A stretch of 64,000 bases of DNA. Origin: PALSA-612 sp963742925 (GTDB taxonomy: Bacteria > Actinomycetota > Thermoleophilia > Gaiellales > Gaiellaceae). Location: assembly GCA_963742925.1 (NCBI GenBank), contig CAVUNV010000004.1, positions 310,001 through 374,000 on the forward strand, in the 5' to 3' direction. The position numbers and the translations under genes were made by a program. Shown here in pieces: positions 34,595-43,789 of the stretch (position 1 is its first letter; every line of letters begins with the position of its first letter). The notes below the pieces were generated by a model, which searched no databases, had not been told where the DNA came from, and was given only the letters and a program-made list of their open reading frames with translations.

Positions 34595-35581
34595 ATGCGT
34601 GTGCTCGTCACCGGCGGTGCGGGGTTCATCGGCTCGCACTTCGTCAGGCGGCTGGCGGCGAACGGTGACGAGGCAGTCGTGCTCGACCGTCTCACCTACT
34701 CGGGCAACCGGGCGAACCTCGAGGGCGTCGACCACGAGTTCCACCACGGCGACGTCGCCGACCCGGAAGCAGTGGCGAGCGCCGCCAGAGGGTGCGAGGC
34801 GATCGTCAACTTCGCGGCGGAGTCCCACGTCGACCGGTCGATCCTCGAGTCGTTCGACTTCGTCCACACGCAGGTACACGGCACGCAGACGCTGCTCGAG
34901 GTCGCGCGGGAGCTGGGCTCGCGATTCGTCCAGGTGTCGACCGACGAGGTCTACGGCGACCTGGAAGGTGCGGCGAGCCCGTCCGTCGAGACCGACCCGC
35001 TGCGACCGTCCAGCCCGTACAGCGCGACCAAGGCCGGGGGCGACCTGCTCGTGCTCGGCTACGTACGGACGCACGGCGTCAACGCCTCGATCACCCGCGG
35101 TGCCAACACGTACGGTCCGAACCAGTACCCGGAGAAGTTCCTGCCGCTCTTCGTGACGAACGCGCTGGACGGACAGCCGCTTCCGGTCTACGGCGACGGC
35201 CGGCAGCGGCGCGAGTGGCTGCACGTCGACGACCACTGCCGCGCGATCGAGCTCGTCCTCCGGGCAGGTGCGCCCGGGGAGATCTACAACGTCGGCGGCG
35301 ACGAGCGGGAGAACCTCGAGATGGTCGAGCGGATCCTGGAGCTGACGAGCGCCGACCGCTCGCTCGTCCGCCACGTCGAGGACCGGCCGGGTCACGATCG
35401 CCGCTACGCGATCGACGATGCCAGGCTGCGCTCGCTCGGTTGGTCGCCGTCGCACGTGCTCGAGGAGGGTCTGGTCGAGACCGTCGACTGGTACCGCGGG
35501 CACCGGGACTGGTGGGAGCCGATCAAGTCCGGGGAGTACCGCGAGTATTACGAGCGACAGTACGCCCACCGGCTCGCGTAA
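34595..35581 (+). CDS. rmlB: dTDP-glucose 4,6-dehydratase RmlB
   Basis: A 328-residue NAD-dependent dehydratase, second step of dTDP-rhamnose synthesis. It has the loop VTGGAGFIGSHFVR, the family motif FAAESHVDRSI, STDEVYGDLEG (catalytic Asp and Glu), the YxxxK motif SPYSATKAGGD, and RGANTYGPNQYPEK. The ATG follows TAGGCT by 7 bases. It has its own promoter, separate from rmlACD, so the four enzymes are in two transcripts. Confidence 0.93.
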   Translation: MRVLVTGGAGFIGSHFVRRLAANGDEAVVLDRLTYSGNRANLEGVDHEFHHGDVADPEAVASAARGCEAIVNFAAESHVDRSILESFDFVHTQVHGTQTLLEVARELGSRFVQVSTDEVYGDLEGAASPSVETDPLRPSSPYSATKAGGDLLVLGYVRTHGVNASITRGANTYGPNQYPEKFLPLFVTNALDGQPLPVYGDGRQRREWLHVDDHCRAIELVLRAGAPGEIYNVGGDERENLEMVERILELTSADRSLVRHVEDRPGHDRRYAIDDARLRSLGWSPSHVLEEGLVETVDWYRGHRDWWEPIKSGEYREYYERQYAHRLA

Positions 35582-35645
35582 AGCCTCCCCTACGCAGCGA
35601 AAGCTTCAGCTACCCTCGATAGCCGTCGCTTCTCGGCCCCTCGCC

Positions 35646-38456
35646 ATGCGCTGCCGTCTCTCGCTCCTCGCTCTCGCGATCCCGCTCGCGCTCGCCGGCT
35701 CGGCGCTCGGAGGGGCTGCGCAGTCCGAGCCGGTCACCTCGGCCACGTTCGCGATCAGTGGCCACGGCTACGGGCATGGTGTCGGGATGGGCCAATGGGG
35801 CGCCTACGGGATGGCGAAGGGGGGCGCGACCTACGACAAGATCCTCGGCTTCTACTACCCGGGCACGCAGCTCGGCCAGTCTCCCGTGATGTCCGTCCGC
35901 GTCCTGCTGGCGGACACTGCGGGTGCCGTGACGGTCTCCTCGTCGGCACCGTTCCGGCTCCGGGACGGCGCCGGCATGGTGCATCAGATCGCGGCCGGGC
36001 AGGTCACGGTCGATCCCCGCCTGAGCGTTCAGCTCGATCCGGCCGCCCCGGCCCAGACGCTGCCCGGCCCGCTGACGCTCCAACCCGGGCCGGCCCCGCT
36101 CGTCTTCCGCCACCCCTACCGCGGCTCCATCCAGCTGCAGGTCGTCGGCAGCCACCTTCAGGTGGTGAACGTGATCGGGCTCGACAACTACGTCCGGGGC
36201 GTGGTCACGGGTGAGATGCCGAAGCAATGGCCCGCTGCCGCGCTCCAGGCCCAGGCTGTCGCCGCGAGGTCGTACGCCGTTGCCACGCTCGGGGTCGGAA
36301 AGGTCCTGTACATCGACCAGCGCAGCCAGGTCTACGGCGGGATCGAGGGCGAGTCGCCCACCGGCCTGCAGGCGGTCGCCGCGACGAAGGGCCAGGTGCT
36401 CCTTTACCAGGGCAAGCCCGCGACGACGTTCTTCTCGTCGTCGTCCGGCGGCCGTACGGCGGCGATCACCGATCTCGTGCCGGGCTCGAAGCCCGTTCCG
36501 TATCTGGTGGCGCACCCGGATCCGTACGACTCGGCCTCGCCGTGGCACAACTGGGGCCCGGTCGTGTTCACCGGTGCCCGCCTGTCGAAAGTAGTCCAGA
36601 TTGCGGGCGTCACCGACCTGACGCCGCTGCCGGCGAACGCGCACGCACGGCAGATCGTCCTGACGACCGCAACCGGGGTCCGGAAGACGCTCGATCCCGG
36701 CTTCCTGCGCGGGGCGCTCGGCCTGCGCTCGACGTTCGTCAAGATCGGGCTGCTGTCGCTGTCCCGGCCGGGCGGCACCGTTGCGCCGACCACTCCTGTC
36801 ACGCTCACCGGGCTCGTGCGCGGCCTCAAGGGCCCGGTCGCGCTCGAGCAGTCGGCAGGCGGTGGGGTCTGGACCGCGGGGCCGACGCTGACGCTTGCCC
36901 CGGACGGCACCTTCTCGGTCGGGGTCGCGCCGCAACAGACGACGCTTTTCCGGCTTTCGGCCTCCGGGATCAAGGGACAACCGCTCCAGGTGCCGGTCAC
37001 CGGGGCCTCCTACTCGAGGCGCCTGCAGGGCGAGCCGTCGAGCCGCAGGCTGCGGCTGCCGCTCGGGACGGCGTTCGTTCCGGGCGATCCACTTACAGGA
37101 CAGCAGTGGTACCTGGCGCACGACCACGCGTTCGACTTCTGGCCCCAGTTGCCCGACCTGTCACCGGTGCTCGTCGGTGTCGTCGACACCGGAATCGACC
37201 TCGGCCACCCCGAGTTCGCCGGCAGGATCGCCCGGGCGCGGAGCTTCGTGGGAGGGAGCGTCGACGACCAGATCGGTCACGGGACGTTCGTCGCCGGCGA
37301 GCTCGCCGCGGCACTCGGGAACGGCCAGGGCATCGCCGGGATCGCCTTCCCGGCCAAGCTGATCGTCGCCAAGGTCGTCGGCGCCGACCAGACGATCGAC
37401 CCGAGCGTGGAGGCGAAGGCGATTCGCTGGGAGGTCGATCGCGGCGCAAGCGTGATCAACCTCAGCCTCGGCGCGGTTCGCGACCCGCCCGATCCGGCCG
37501 TGGACGAGTTCTCCTCGGTCGAGGCGGCCGCGGTCCAGTACGCGACGAGTCACGGAGTGCTGGTGGTCGCGGCGGTCGGAAACAGCGGCGACGCACCCTC
37601 GACACCGTGGCCCTACGCGACCTACCCGGCTGCACTGCCGCACGTGATCGGGGTCGGCGCCCTGGCTCAGGACGGCTCGGTCCCGTCGTTTTCGAACCGC
37701 GACGCCGTCTTCGCGGACCTGTCCGCGCCTGGTGTCGGGATCCTGTCCACGTTTCCGCGCTCGCTGACCGCTCAGCGTCCGTCGTGTGTCGATCAGGGGT
37801 ACTCGGACTGCGGCAGCCGCGATTACCGGGACGGCGACGGGACCTCGTTCGCCGCTCCGCAGGTCTCGGCCGCGGCGGCGCTGCTCCTCGCCGTGCACCC
37901 CGGTCTGACCCCCGACCAGCTGACGGCGATCCTCGAGCGGTCGGCCGACGACGTCTCTCCCGCCGCCGGTTGTCCCAACTGCCTGGCCGGCCGCGACTCG
38001 TTGTCGGGCTGGGGGAGCCTCGACATCGCGGGTGCGATCGGCGCGCTCGACGGGCCGCTGCCGCCGCGGGACCAGCTGGAGCCGAACGACGACGCCGGGG
38101 CGCTCGCGCCGAGGCTCTGGGGCGGCTCTGCCGTCGTCCACGCAACCGCCGACTACTGGGACGATCCTGTCGACGTCTATGCCGCACACGTCACCCGCGG
38201 TCAGCAGCTGTCGGTGACGCTCCGTGGCGCCGGTGCGACGCGCTTGCGGCTCGTGCTCTGGAAGCCGGGGACGCGGCACGTCGACGGCAAGCCGCAGGTG
38301 CTGCAGGCCCATCGCCTCTTCCAGTCGGTGCACGCGGGGCCGAACCAGAGCTTCCGCTACCAGGCGACCGTCGGCGGCTGGTACGACGTCGAGGTGAAGA
38401 TGGCTGCACCGGGCGCCGGCGCATACGTGCTCCGGATCGTCAAGACTCCGTCGTGA
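35646..38456 (+). CDS. SpoIID/LytB-domain protein fused to a subtilisin-like protease
   Basis: A 936-residue secreted fusion. After a signal peptide (LSLLALAIPLALAGSALG) comes a SpoIID/LytB domain (about 30-340): SGHGYGHGVGMGQWGAYG, IGLDNYVRGVVTGEMP, ALQAQAVAARSYAVA and TTFFSSSSGGRT. A beta-rich linker (about 370-490) follows, then an S8 subtilase (about 505-775) with a complete triad: D514 in VVDTGIDL, H545 in GHGTFVAGE and S734 in GTSFAAPQ. The tail (about 795-936) is a PPC-like beta domain. SpoIID proteins are peptidoglycan lytic transglycosylases; joining one to a protease is unusual. The stop overlaps the next ATG (TGATG). Confidence 0.88.
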   Translation: MRCRLSLLALAIPLALAGSALGGAAQSEPVTSATFAISGHGYGHGVGMGQWGAYGMAKGGATYDKILGFYYPGTQLGQSPVMSVRVLLADTAGAVTVSSSAPFRLRDGAGMVHQIAAGQVTVDPRLSVQLDPAAPAQTLPGPLTLQPGPAPLVFRHPYRGSIQLQVVGSHLQVVNVIGLDNYVRGVVTGEMPKQWPAAALQAQAVAARSYAVATLGVGKVLYIDQRSQVYGGIEGESPTGLQAVAATKGQVLLYQGKPATTFFSSSSGGRTAAITDLVPGSKPVPYLVAHPDPYDSASPWHNWGPVVFTGARLSKVVQIAGVTDLTPLPANAHARQIVLTTATGVRKTLDPGFLRGALGLRSTFVKIGLLSLSRPGGTVAPTTPVTLTGLVRGLKGPVALEQSAGGGVWTAGPTLTLAPDGTFSVGVAPQQTTLFRLSASGIKGQPLQVPVTGASYSRRLQGEPSSRRLRLPLGTAFVPGDPLTGQQWYLAHDHAFDFWPQLPDLSPVLVGVVDTGIDLGHPEFAGRIARARSFVGGSVDDQIGHGTFVAGELAAALGNGQGIAGIAFPAKLIVAKVVGADQTIDPSVEAKAIRWEVDRGASVINLSLGAVRDPPDPAVDEFSSVEAAAVQYATSHGVLVVAAVGNSGDAPSTPWPYATYPAALPHVIGVGALAQDGSVPSFSNRDAVFADLSAPGVGILSTFPRSLTAQRPSCVDQGYSDCGSRDYRDGDGTSFAAPQVSAAAALLLAVHPGLTPDQLTAILERSADDVSPAAGCPNCLAGRDSLSGWGSLDIAGAIGALDGPLPPRDQLEPNDDAGALAPRLWGGSAVVHATADYWDDPVDVYAAHVTRGQQLSVTLRGAGATRLRLVLWKPGTRHVDGKPQVLQAHRLFQSVHAGPNQSFRYQATVGGWYDVEVKMAAPGAGAYVLRIVKTPS

Positions 38457-39427
38457 TGAAGCTGGATGCGACGATCGCGTGCGATCCGGCGACGGGCGCA
38501 CAGCTCGCCGCCGCGCTCGAGGCCGACGGCTACGACGGCGTCTGGACGGCCGAGACGCAGCACGACCCGTACCTGCCGCTCGCGGCCGCGGCGGTCTCGA
38601 CGAGCCGCGTCACGCTCGGCACGGCGATCGCGACCGCATTCACGCGCAGTCCGATGGTGACGGCGATGAGCGCCTGGGACCTGCAGCGGGCGAGCCGGGG
38701 CCGTTTCGTCCTCGGGCTCGGCACGCAGGTGCGTGCGCACAACGTCCGGCGCTTCTCGGTTCCCTGGGAGGCACCGGCGCCGCGCCTGCGGGAGCTGGTC
38801 GAAGCGCTGCGTCACATCTGGGGCGCGTTCCAGGGCGAGCATCCGCTCCGGTTCCGCGGGCAGTTCTACCGCCATGACCTGATGACGCCGTTCTTCGACC
38901 CCGGGCCGATCGACCACCCGCCTCCGCCCATCTACCTGGCCGCGGTGACGCCGACCATGTACCGGCTCGCGGGCGAGGTCGCCGACGGCGTCCACGTCCA
39001 CGTCTTCCACACCGTGCGCTACCTGCGAGAGGTGGCGCTGCCCGCGCTCGGCGACCGGCGGAGCGAGCTGACGCTGGCAAGCGGTGTCTTCGTCGTGCTC
39101 GGCGATGACGCGGACGCGGTGCGCATGCAGATCGCCTTCTACGGCTCGACGCCCACCTACCGGCCCGTCTTCGAGGCGCACGGCTGGGAGGGCCTGCAGG
39201 AGAAGCTGCACGGGCTGATGGGGCGCGGCGACTTCGCGGGCATGGCGGCGGCGATCGACGACGACGTGCTGGCCGAGTTCGCCGTGCTCGCCGACTCGTG
39301 GGACGACGCGGCGCGGAAGGTCCGCGAGCGCTACGACGGCCTGCTCGACCGCGTCGGCGTCTACGGGCTGCGCTCGGCGGCGGACGGCGACGCGAAAGAG
39401 ATCGCGGAAGCGTTCCGCCGGGCCTAG
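38456..39427 (+). CDS. Luciferase-like (LLM) F420-type oxidoreductase, TIGR03617-like
   Basis: A 323-residue TIM-barrel oxidoreductase. Segments: GYDGVWTAETQHDPYLPLA, VTLGTAIATAFTRSPM, GRFVLGLGTQV, and PPPPIYLAAVTPTMYRLAGEVADGVHVHVFH. The closing domain has a DSWDDAARKVRERY pattern. Relatives use coenzyme F420 or FMN, and the substrate is unknown. The ATG overlaps the subtilase stop. Confidence 0.8.
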   Translation: MKLDATIACDPATGAQLAAALEADGYDGVWTAETQHDPYLPLAAAAVSTSRVTLGTAIATAFTRSPMVTAMSAWDLQRASRGRFVLGLGTQVRAHNVRRFSVPWEAPAPRLRELVEALRHIWGAFQGEHPLRFRGQFYRHDLMTPFFDPGPIDHPPPPIYLAAVTPTMYRLAGEVADGVHVHVFHTVRYLREVALPALGDRRSELTLASGVFVVLGDDADAVRMQIAFYGSTPTYRPVFEAHGWEGLQEKLHGLMGRGDFAGMAAAIDDDVLAEFAVLADSWDDAARKVRERYDGLLDRVGVYGLRSAADGDAKEIAEAFRRA

Positions 39428-39464
39428 TTCCGCGGTCGCATTGTCTTCGTCCCCTCGGACAGGT

Positions 39465-39761
39465 CTAGGCGGCGGTCTCGATCGCAGTCCAGGCGGCCCA
39501 GAACGCTTCCTCGGGATCGGCCAGCGGCTCGACCCCCGATTCGACGAGCGGGACGCGGGCTCCTCGGCGCCCGGCGCGGCCACCTCCCGGAACGCCCAGC
39601 CGTAGTCGGCGTCGGCCCGCGTGATCGTGACGTCGAAGCGGCGTGTGACCGCACGCGGCCCGCACGGTCACGGACCCGGAGGAGCCGTTCTCCCGGAGCG
39701 CCCGCACGGGCTCGAGCACGAGCTCGACGAGCCAGACGGCGAAGCGATCCCGGCAGTCCAT
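39465..39761 (-). pseudogene. Small hypothetical protein, at least two frame breaks
   Basis: A minus-strand gene of about 100 residues pieced together from two frames: MDCRDRFAVWLVELVLEPVR, then SVTVRAACG (break near 39655, one extra G), then VTRRFDVTITRADADYGWAF (break near 39560, one base missing), then RVPLVESGVEPLADPEEAFW. Codon use matches a real gene in each piece. No family is recognised. It starts 24 bases from the divergent MBL-Rieske gene and could be its partner. Confidence 0.5.
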
Positions 39762-39770
39762 CCTCGTGGG

Positions 39771-39777
39771 TAGCGTA
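39771..39777. promoter_or_regulatory. Symmetric bidirectional -10 between the small gene and the MBL-Rieske gene
   Basis: TAGCGTA reads TAGCGT forward (9-base gap to GTG 39786) and TACGCT in reverse (10-base gap to ATG 39761). It has the same one-base offset as the otsB/TauE promoter but slightly longer gaps. Confidence 0.4.
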
Positions 39778-39785
39778 CGTCGGCG

Positions 39786-41318
39786 GTGAAGATCACGTTC
39801 CTCGGCCACGCCGGCCTCTACATCGAGACTCGCCACGGCTCGATCCTCTGCGACCCGTGGTTCAACCCCGCCTACTTCGCCTCCTGGGTGCCGTTCCCGT
39901 CCAACCAGGAGCTCGACCCGGCGGCGTTCGGGAGCCCCGACTACCTGTACGTCTCGCACGTCCACCGCGACCACCTCGACCGGGACTTCCTGCGAGACCA
40001 CGTCTCGAAGGACGCCACCGTGATCCTGCCCGACCACCCGCTCAACCTCGTCGAGCGGGAGCTCGAGGCGCTCGGGTTCACGCATTTCGTGCAGACGAAG
40101 ACGAACGAGCCGCTCGAGCTGGACGGCCTGCGCGTGATGACGGTCTGCACCGTGTTCCCCGCGGACGGACCGCTCGGCGACTCGGCGCTCGCGGTCGACG
40201 ACGGCGAGACACGGATCTTCGACCAGAACGACGCGCGGCCGGTCGACCTCGATGGCACGCACGCCTTCGGCCACTTCGACGCGCATCTCGTCCAGTTCTC
40301 GGGAGCGATCTGGTACCCGATGGTCTACCGCTTCCCTCCCCAGATGAAGAGCGCGCTCGGACGCAAGAAGCGCGACACCCAGATGGCGCGCTCGCTCCGC
40401 TACTCGCGGCAGGTCGGCGCCGACTGGACGATCCCGATGGCCGGGCCGCCGTGCTTTCTGGACGACGACCTGTTCTCGTTCAACGACTTCGGCGACGACC
40501 CGTCCAACGTCTTCCCCGACCAGACCGTGTACCTCGAGTTCATGCGCGAGCAGGGGGCCGACAACGGGCGGCTGATGATCCCGGGCTCGGTCGCGCAACT
40601 CGAGCCCGGGTCGCTCGAGATCGAGCACCCGCAGGATCCGGCGGCGATCTTCGGCGACAAGCGCGCCTACCTCGAGGCGTTCCGGGAGCGACTGCGGCCG
40701 CGGATCGACGCGGAGAAGGCCTCGTGGCCGCGTGGCCGCGTCGACATCCTGGCCGAGCTCACGGAGTGGTTCGAGCCCGTGCTCGACCTCGCCGACCGCA
40801 CCGCCGCGGCGATCAACGGGCGCGTCCTCCTCGACTGCGGCGACCCGCAGGTCGTGCTCGACTTCTGGACGCGCCGTGTCTATGCCTGGGAGGGCGACCC
40901 GTGCGAGTACCGCTTCTGGGTCGACCCGGCGCTGATCGAGCAGCTGATCGTCGATCACGACGAGGACTGGGTGAACCGGCTGTTCCTCTCCTGCCGCTTC
41001 GAAGCCGAGCGGCACGGCTCGTACAACGAGTACCTGTACAGCTTCTTCAAGTGCCTGTCCGCGGAGCGGATCGAGTACGCGGAGGGGTGCTACTCGGAGC
41101 AGCTGCCGGAGCGGGAGTTCTTCGAGTGTGACGGCTACCGCGTCCAGCGCCGTTGCCCGCACCTGAAGGCCGATCTGGCGCGGTTCGGCGTCGTCGAGGA
41201 CGGGATCCTCACCTGCACGCTGCACGGCTGGCAGTTCGAGCTGGCGACGGGCCGGTGCCTGACCTCCGACGACCGGCGCCTGTTCTCGGAGCCGCTGGAA
41301 GTCGCGGCGGAGCAGTGA
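39786..41318 (+). CDS. Metallo-beta-lactamase-fold protein with C-terminal Rieske domain
   Basis: A 510-residue protein. The N-terminal half is a metallo-beta-lactamase (MBL) fold: ITFLGHAGLYIET, LCDPWFNPAYF, and metal motif SHVHRDHLD (H58, H60, D62, H63), with MAGPPCFLDDD further on. The middle (about 290-440) is helical. The C-terminus is a Rieske [2Fe-2S] site: C457-P-H459 and C477-T-L-H480, spacing CxH-x17-CxxH. CMP-Neu5Ac hydroxylase joins the same two folds in the reverse order, so an Fe-dependent hydroxylase is a reasonable guess. Its GTG-overlap with an LLM oxidoreductase suggests a joint oxidation pathway. Confidence 0.8.
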   Translation: MKITFLGHAGLYIETRHGSILCDPWFNPAYFASWVPFPSNQELDPAAFGSPDYLYVSHVHRDHLDRDFLRDHVSKDATVILPDHPLNLVERELEALGFTHFVQTKTNEPLELDGLRVMTVCTVFPADGPLGDSALAVDDGETRIFDQNDARPVDLDGTHAFGHFDAHLVQFSGAIWYPMVYRFPPQMKSALGRKKRDTQMARSLRYSRQVGADWTIPMAGPPCFLDDDLFSFNDFGDDPSNVFPDQTVYLEFMREQGADNGRLMIPGSVAQLEPGSLEIEHPQDPAAIFGDKRAYLEAFRERLRPRIDAEKASWPRGRVDILAELTEWFEPVLDLADRTAAAINGRVLLDCGDPQVVLDFWTRRVYAWEGDPCEYRFWVDPALIEQLIVDHDEDWVNRLFLSCRFEAERHGSYNEYLYSFFKCLSAERIEYAEGCYSEQLPEREFFECDGYRVQRRCPHLKADLARFGVVEDGILTCTLHGWQFELATGRCLTSDDRRLFSEPLEVAAEQ

Positions 41319-42184
41319 AGGTCGGCGTCCAGCTGCCGGAGGCGGAGCGCGTCGTCCACTGGCCGGAGTACGTGGCCATGGCCCGCGCGGCCGAGGAGGT
41401 CGGCTTCGACTCGATCTGGCTCGGCGACCACCTTCTCTACCGCGGCGATGGTCGCGAGGAGCGCGGCCCGCTCGAGGTGTGGACGCTGCTGGCGGCTCTG
41501 GCGGCGGTCACGGCGCGCGTGACGCTCGGCCCGCTTGTTGCCTGCGCCTCGTTCCACCCACCCGGTCTGATCGCGAAGATGGCCGCCACCGTCGACGACG
41601 TGAGCGGCGGGCGGCTCGTCCTCGGGCTCGGCGCAGGCTGGAACGAGACCGAGTACCGCGCGTTCGGCCTTCCGTACGACCACAGGGTGTCGCGCTTCGA
41701 GGAGTCGTTCGAGATCGTCCGCCGCATGCTGGCGGGCGAGCGCGTGACGCTCGACGGGCGCTTCTGGTCAGCGGAAGACCTCGTCCTGATGCCCCCGGCC
41801 GCACGGCGGATCCCGCTGATGATCGGCTCGAACGGCGATCGGATGCTCTCGATCGCGCTGCCGCACGTCGACTGGTGGAACACGTGGTACGCGGACTACG
41901 GGAACACGGTGGACGGGTTCGCCGAGCTGAATGCCCGGATCTCGGAGGCTGCCGTGCGCGCCGGCCGCGACCCGGCCGAGGTCGCGCGCAGCGCCTGCGT
42001 GCTCGTCGAGCTCGAGGAGGACGCCGTCAAGCGGCCGCACACGGACGACGACGTCTCGCCCGTCGCTCCCGGCGACCTCACGACTCACCTGGCCGCGCTG
42101 GCCGAGGCAGGTGCGGACGAGGCGATCCTCGTTCTGCGGCCGATCGACGAGCAGTCGATCCGGACCGTCGGCGCCGCGATCTAG
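41315..42184 (+). CDS. Luciferase-like (LLM) F420-type oxidoreductase
   Basis: A 289-residue TIM-barrel oxidoreductase: VGVQLPEAERVVHWPEYV, GFDSIWLGDHLLYR, VTLGPLVACASFHPPGLIAKMAA in the barrel, GGRLVLGLGAGWNETEY and IPLMIGSNGDRMLSIA near the cofactor site. Coenzyme F420 or FMN is expected. The GTG start overlaps the MBL-Rieske stop, so it is translationally coupled to that protein. Convergent with the acetyltransferase gene by four bases. Confidence 0.82.
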   Translation: MKVGVQLPEAERVVHWPEYVAMARAAEEVGFDSIWLGDHLLYRGDGREERGPLEVWTLLAALAAVTARVTLGPLVACASFHPPGLIAKMAATVDDVSGGRLVLGLGAGWNETEYRAFGLPYDHRVSRFEESFEIVRRMLAGERVTLDGRFWSAEDLVLMPPAARRIPLMIGSNGDRMLSIALPHVDWWNTWYADYGNTVDGFAELNARISEAAVRAGRDPAEVARSACVLVELEEDAVKRPHTDDDVSPVAPGDLTTHLAALAEAGADEAILVLRPIDEQSIRTVGAAI

Positions 42185-42831
42185 GCGCCCAGCAGTTCGT
42201 CGTCCGGCACGTCGCGGATCACCCGTGCCGGGTTTCCGATCACGACCGAGCGCGGCGGCACGTCCTTCGTGACCACGGCGCCGGCGCCCACGTAGGCCTC
42301 CTCGCCGATCTCGACGCCCGGGCAGAGCACGGCGCCGCCGCCGACACGCGCCCCGCGCCGGATCGTCGGGCCTCTGACCAGCTCGCGGCGGCGCTCGGTG
42401 CGACCCATGAAGTTGTCGTTCGTCGTGACGACGCAGGGAGCGATGAACACGTCGTCCTCGACCGTCGAATAGGCCGTGACGTAGGCGTGGGCCTGGATCT
42501 TCGTTCTCGCGCCCACCGTCGTGTCGTTCTCGACGAGCGAGCCGCGGCCGATCACGACGTCGTCTCCGATCTCGCAGCGCTCTCGGACGCACGCGCTGTC
42601 GCCCACGATCACGCGGGCGCCGATTCGCGCGCCCGCGAACACGACGCCGCCGGTCGAGACGACCGTGCCGGCTCCGAGCTCAGCGGGCGGGAGCGGCTCG
42701 CGCGCCGCGGTCGAGCGCGGCGACAGAACCGGCTGCTTGCCCACCACGGCGTGCTCGAGCACCTTCACGTCCTCTCCGAGCACCGTCCCCGGGTGGACGA
42801 TCGCGGTCGGATGAACCTCAGCGGCGGCCAA
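42181..42831 (-). CDS. WbpD-like sugar N-acetyltransferase (left-handed beta-helix)
   Basis: A 216-residue hexapeptide-repeat acyltransferase. Repeats run through IGARVIVGDSACVRERCEIGDDV, with family motifs VTTNDNFMGRTERR and VVIGNPARVIRD at the end. This matches enzymes acetylating UDP-2-acetamido-3-amino-uronic acids (WbpD/WlbB). The start is a TTG overlapping the oxidoreductase stop by 14 bases. It is the last gene of a four-gene operon. Confidence 0.78.
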   Translation of the reverse strand: MAAAEVHPTAIVHPGTVLGEDVKVLEHAVVGKQPVLSPRSTAAREPLPPAELGAGTVVSTGGVVFAGARIGARVIVGDSACVRERCEIGDDVVIGRGSLVENDTTVGARTKIQAHAYVTAYSTVEDDVFIAPCVVTTNDNFMGRTERRRELVRGPTIRRGARVGGGAVLCPGVEIGEEAYVGAGAVVTKDVPPRSVVIGNPARVIRDVPDDELLGA

Positions 42832-43789
42832 GCGACTCCGTCAGCCGCTCGAGCGCCCGCACGACCATCGCGCCGTCGCGCGCCACCTGGCGGCGATCAC
42901 CCTCCCCGCGCACGAGCGCCAGGAAGTGCTCGCACTCGAGGCGCAGCGGCTCGTCGGTCGGGATCTTCGGGATGTTGATGTCGCCGGAGCGGGTCTGCCA
43001 CTCGCCGTAGCTCTCGGCCCGCTGCCACGGCCCCTTTTCGTACACGGTCACCTTCCGCTCGAGCTCCATGTCGTCGAACACGACCATCTTCTCGGTGCCG
43101 ACGACGGTCATCTTCCGCATCTTGTGCGGGTCGAGCCAGGACAGGTGCATGTGCGCGATCTTCCCGGACGGGAAGCGGAGGTAGCAGAAGACGACGTCCT
43201 CCACGCCGGGAGTCAGGAAGTCGCGGCCGTGCGCGATCGCGTCGGACGGCTCCTCGTCGAGCAGGTGCAGGATCACCGACAGGTCGTGGACGCCGAGCGA
43301 CCAGAGCGCGTTCTCGTTCTGCCGGATGATCCCCAGGTTCTGCCGGTTCCCGTAGACGCAGAGCACCTCGCCGAGCGCGCCCGCGTCGATCAGCTCCTTC
43401 AGCTTCCGCACGCCCGGGTGGTAGAGGAGGAGGTGGCCCGGCATGCAGACGAGGTCGCCCGCTTCGGACAGTCGCACGAGCTCGTCCATCTCCTCGCCGC
43501 GCATGGCCGGCGGCTTCTCGACCAGGACGTGCTTGCCCGCTTCGAGTGCCTGCTTCGTCAGCGCGTAGTGCGACGGCACGGGCGTGGAGACGACGATCGC
43601 GTCCAGGTCCGGATCGGCGAGCAGCTCGTCGTAGTCCGCCGTGACGCGGGCCCCGGCGTAGCGTGCGGCGAAAGCGCCTCGCACCTTCTCGTCGGTGTCG
43701 CAGATCCAGGCCAGGTCGGCGAGCTGGTCGAAGTTGCGCGCCAGGTTCGGCCCCCAGTAGCCGAGCCCGACGACGCCGACCCGCGTCAC
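42818..43789 (-). CDS. Gfo/Idh/MocA oxidoreductase, WbpB/WlbA-like
   Basis: A 323-residue NAD-dependent dehydrogenase. Rossmann loop VGVVGLGYWGPNLARNF, catalytic motif HVLVEKPPAMRGEE, and the segment GRDFLTPGVEDVVFCYLRF. WbpB oxidises the 3-hydroxyl of UDP-GlcNAc-uronate, preparing it for transamination. The GTG start overlaps the dehydrogenase stop (GTGA) upstream. It is placed between a UDP-HexNAc dehydrogenase and an N-acetyltransferase, which supports this role. Confidence 0.82.
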   Translation of the reverse strand: MTRVGVVGLGYWGPNLARNFDQLADLAWICDTDEKVRGAFAARYAGARVTADYDELLADPDLDAIVVSTPVPSHYALTKQALEAGKHVLVEKPPAMRGEEMDELVRLSEAGDLVCMPGHLLLYHPGVRKLKELIDAGALGEVLCVYGNRQNLGIIRQNENALWSLGVHDLSVILHLLDEEPSDAIAHGRDFLTPGVEDVVFCYLRFPSGKIAHMHLSWLDPHKMRKMTVVGTEKMVVFDDMELERKVTVYEKGPWQRAESYGEWQTRSGDINIPKIPTDEPLRLECEHFLALVRGEGDRRQVARDGAMVVRALERLTESLGRR

